Shown one piece after another: positions 62,701 through 64,000 of a stretch of 64,000 bases of DNA. The first letter of the stretch is position 1, and each line of letters starts with the position of its first letter. The DNA is from Paracoccus haematequi (GTDB lineage Bacteria > Pseudomonadota > Alphaproteobacteria > Rhodobacterales > Rhodobacteraceae): assembly GCF_900631945.1 (NCBI RefSeq), contig NZ_UZWE01000023.1, positions 78,973-142,972 of the forward strand, given 5' to 3'. Under the pieces are notes generated by a model that worked only from the letters and a program-made list of their open reading frames with translations, did no database searches and was not told where the DNA came from. The position numbers were made by a program, and so were the translations under genes.

Positions 62701-64000
62701 TCATGTCATCCGGGGATTGTCGCCCAGGGCCGCGCGCGCGTCGGCGGCGATCCGGTCCAGCGGCCAGCGGACGGTCACGACAGCGCCCGGCCCGCCATTG
62801 TCGAAATCCAGCCGCGCGCCGGACCGTTCCAGCAGCGTCTTGGCGATGAACAGGCCCAGGCCCATGCCGTCATAGCCCTCGCGCTGCGGCCCGCCGCGCT
62901 TGCTGGTCAGATAGGGATCGCCGATCCGCGCCAGCAGCGCGGGCGGATAGCCGGGGCCGTCGTCGCGGATCGTCACCGCCAGCCAGCCGTCCCCGGCCTG
63001 CGATTCGATCACCACGCGGGCGGCGGCGAAATCGACGGCGTTCTGGATCAGGTTGCGCAGCGCGTGGATGACGGCGGGGTCGCGGCGGATCTGGGGCCCG
63101 TCGGCGCGGATCTCGACCACGGGGCCGCGTCCGGCATGAGGTTCGGCGGCGTCCTCCAGCACGGTGCGCAGGGGGGCGCTGCGCAGGTGCAGGTCGTCCT
63201 TGCCCGCCCGGCCCATGCTGCGCAGGATGTCGCCGCAGCGCACGGCGGAATCGCGCAGCGCGATGGCGTCGGCTTGCAGGTCGGGGCGGTCGTCCAGTTC
63301 GTCCGCAAGTTCGGCCGCGATCAGCTTGATGGTGGCCAGGGGGGTGCCCATCTCGTGCGCGGCGGCCGCCACGACGCCGCCCAGATGTTGCAGCCGCTGT
63401 TCGCGCGCCAGGGCCATCTGCGTCGCGAACAGCGCGTTCGAGGTCGCCTGAAGTTCCGCCGTCACCCGATGCGCATAGCCCGCGAAGAACACCACCCCGA
63501 TCATCAGCGCCGCCCAGTGCCCCAACGCCAGGACCGGCGCCAGGGCCAGTTCGGTCCCGTCCGCGTCGTGCAGGGGCAGCGCGAATCGCGACGCCAGCGA
63601 CACCAGGATCATCGTCGCCAGGCCCAGGGCCACTGTCTGGCGGGTGTCCAGCGATGTCGCGGCCACCGTCACCGGCGCCAGGACCAGCAGGGCGAAGGGA
63701 TTGGCCAGCCCGCCGGTCAGCGCCATCAGGGCGGAAATCTGGATCACGTCGAAGGCCAGATGCACCACCGCCAGCCGGGCCGAGGTGCGGCGCCGGGGCC
63801 ACAGCCCCTGCCACAGGTTCAGGGCCGCGGCGGCGGCGATCAGCGCCAGGACGGGACCGATGGCGAAGCCGATGCCCATCAGATGCGCGACCACCACCGC
63901 CGCCGTCTGCCCGGCGATCGCGAACCACCGCAGCAGAATCAGGGTCCGCATGCGGATCGGCTCGGCCTGGGTGGCGGGACCGGAGGGAGGGGCGATGGGG
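62701..64000 (-). CDS. regB: Redox-sensing histidine kinase RegB/PrrB/ActS (start beyond window)
   Basis: The frame runs off the right edge. The 416 residues from the internal Met at 63951 are preceded by at least 16 more in-frame codons (ending QAEPIR), as expected for RegB N termini, so the start probably lies outside. Features: six membrane helices, the quinone-site motif TGGLANPF, H-box AAAHEMGTPLATI (His codon near 63355), and the conserved redox Cys in VRCGDILRSMG (codon near 63235). NLIQNAVDFA and DDGPGYP with GMGLGLFIAKTLLERSG form the ATPase. RegB phosphorylates RegA/PrrA to control photosynthesis, respiration, nitrogen or hydrogen genes according to redox state. The response regulator is not in view. 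Confidence 0.93.
   Translation of the reverse strand, partial: PIAPPSGPATQAEPIRMRTLILLRWFAIAGQTAAVVVAHLMGIGFAIGPVLALIAAAAALNLWQGLWPRRRTSARLAVVHLAFDVIQISALMALTGGLANPFALLVLAPVTVAATSLDTRQTVALGLATMILVSLASRFALPLHDADGTELALAPVLALGHWAALMIGVVFFAGYAHRVTAELQATSNALFATQMALAREQRLQHLGGVVAAAAHEMGTPLATIKLIAAELADELDDRPDLQADAIALRDSAVRCGDILRSMGRAGKDDLHLRSAPLRTVLEDAAEPHAGRGPVVEIRADGPQIRRDPAVIHALRNLIQNAVDFAAARVVIESQAGDGWLAVTIRDDGPGYPPALLARIGDPYLTSKRGGPQREGYDGMGLGLFIAKTLLERSGARLDFDNGGPGAVVTVRWPLDRIAADARAALGDNPRMT

Overview
The window is high-GC, tightly packed alphaproteobacterial DNA. The most likely source is a Paracoccus-like member of the Rhodobacterales. This rests on a RegB/PrrB-type redox kinase at the right edge, a VPLPA-CTERM protein, TRAP and branched-chain amino acid type transporters, glcDEF, a cysN-cysC fusion, and many 4-base start/stop overlaps. 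No rRNA, tRNA, CRISPR array, insertion sequence, prophage or replication gene was found.

Layout. 0-5 kb: the 3' end of a TamB-like gene, a secreted CAP-RTX protein, a small DUF2218 protein, and sulfate activation (cysD, cysNC). 5-10.6 kb: an Hsp70-like protein, an AI-2E family exporter, NhaA and an SLC13-type permease. 10.7-19.5 kb: a first siderophore uptake locus (binding protein, two permeases, ATPase, TonB-dependent receptor, AraC regulator, siderophore-interacting reductase), then a VPLPA-CTERM protein. 19.6-27.1 kb: a second, Fhu-like siderophore locus with its own receptor and an exporter-type ABC protein. No siderophore biosynthesis gene is visible, so both loci look suited to using siderophores made by others. 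27.2-33.2 kb: glycolate oxidase glcDEF, divergent from a FadR/GlcC-type regulator and a glycerate kinase. 33.2-34.1 kb: a Crp/Fnr-type regulator behind a strongly structured leader or small RNA. 34.1-43.1 kb: a branched-chain amino acid type ABC importer interleaved with two acyl-CoA ligase family genes, divergent from a LysR regulator. 43.1-44.4 kb: a broken haem peroxidase gene and an AT-rich patch with a perfect 16-bp inverted repeat. 44.4-52.5 kb: a catabolic operon with a TRAP importer, IclR regulator, thiolase, acyl-CoA ligase, tandem PCC (DUF296) protein and SDR dehydrogenase. 52.7-61.1 kb: an Nramp-like gene converging on a kip/pxp-type operon (second Nramp-like transporter, PxpA, DUF1445 protein, fused PxpB-PxpC, and a biotin carboxylase-BCCP fusion), controlled from a divergent GntR gene. 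61.1-64 kb: a PAS protein without a kinase domain and RegB, which runs off the right edge.

Three things stand out. First, the pxp operon carries all the modules of a urea-carboxylase-like enzyme split over two polypeptides, next to PxpA, DUF1445 and an Nramp homologue lacking the canonical metal-site motifs. Second, the leader of the Crp-type gene contains a promoter-like sequence followed by a hairpin, a GNRA-capped branched fold and a possible alternative pairing. Third, the 43-44.4 kb scar holds an AT-rich 16-bp inverted repeat that looks foreign to its surroundings. All functions were assigned by reading the sequence; no database search was run.
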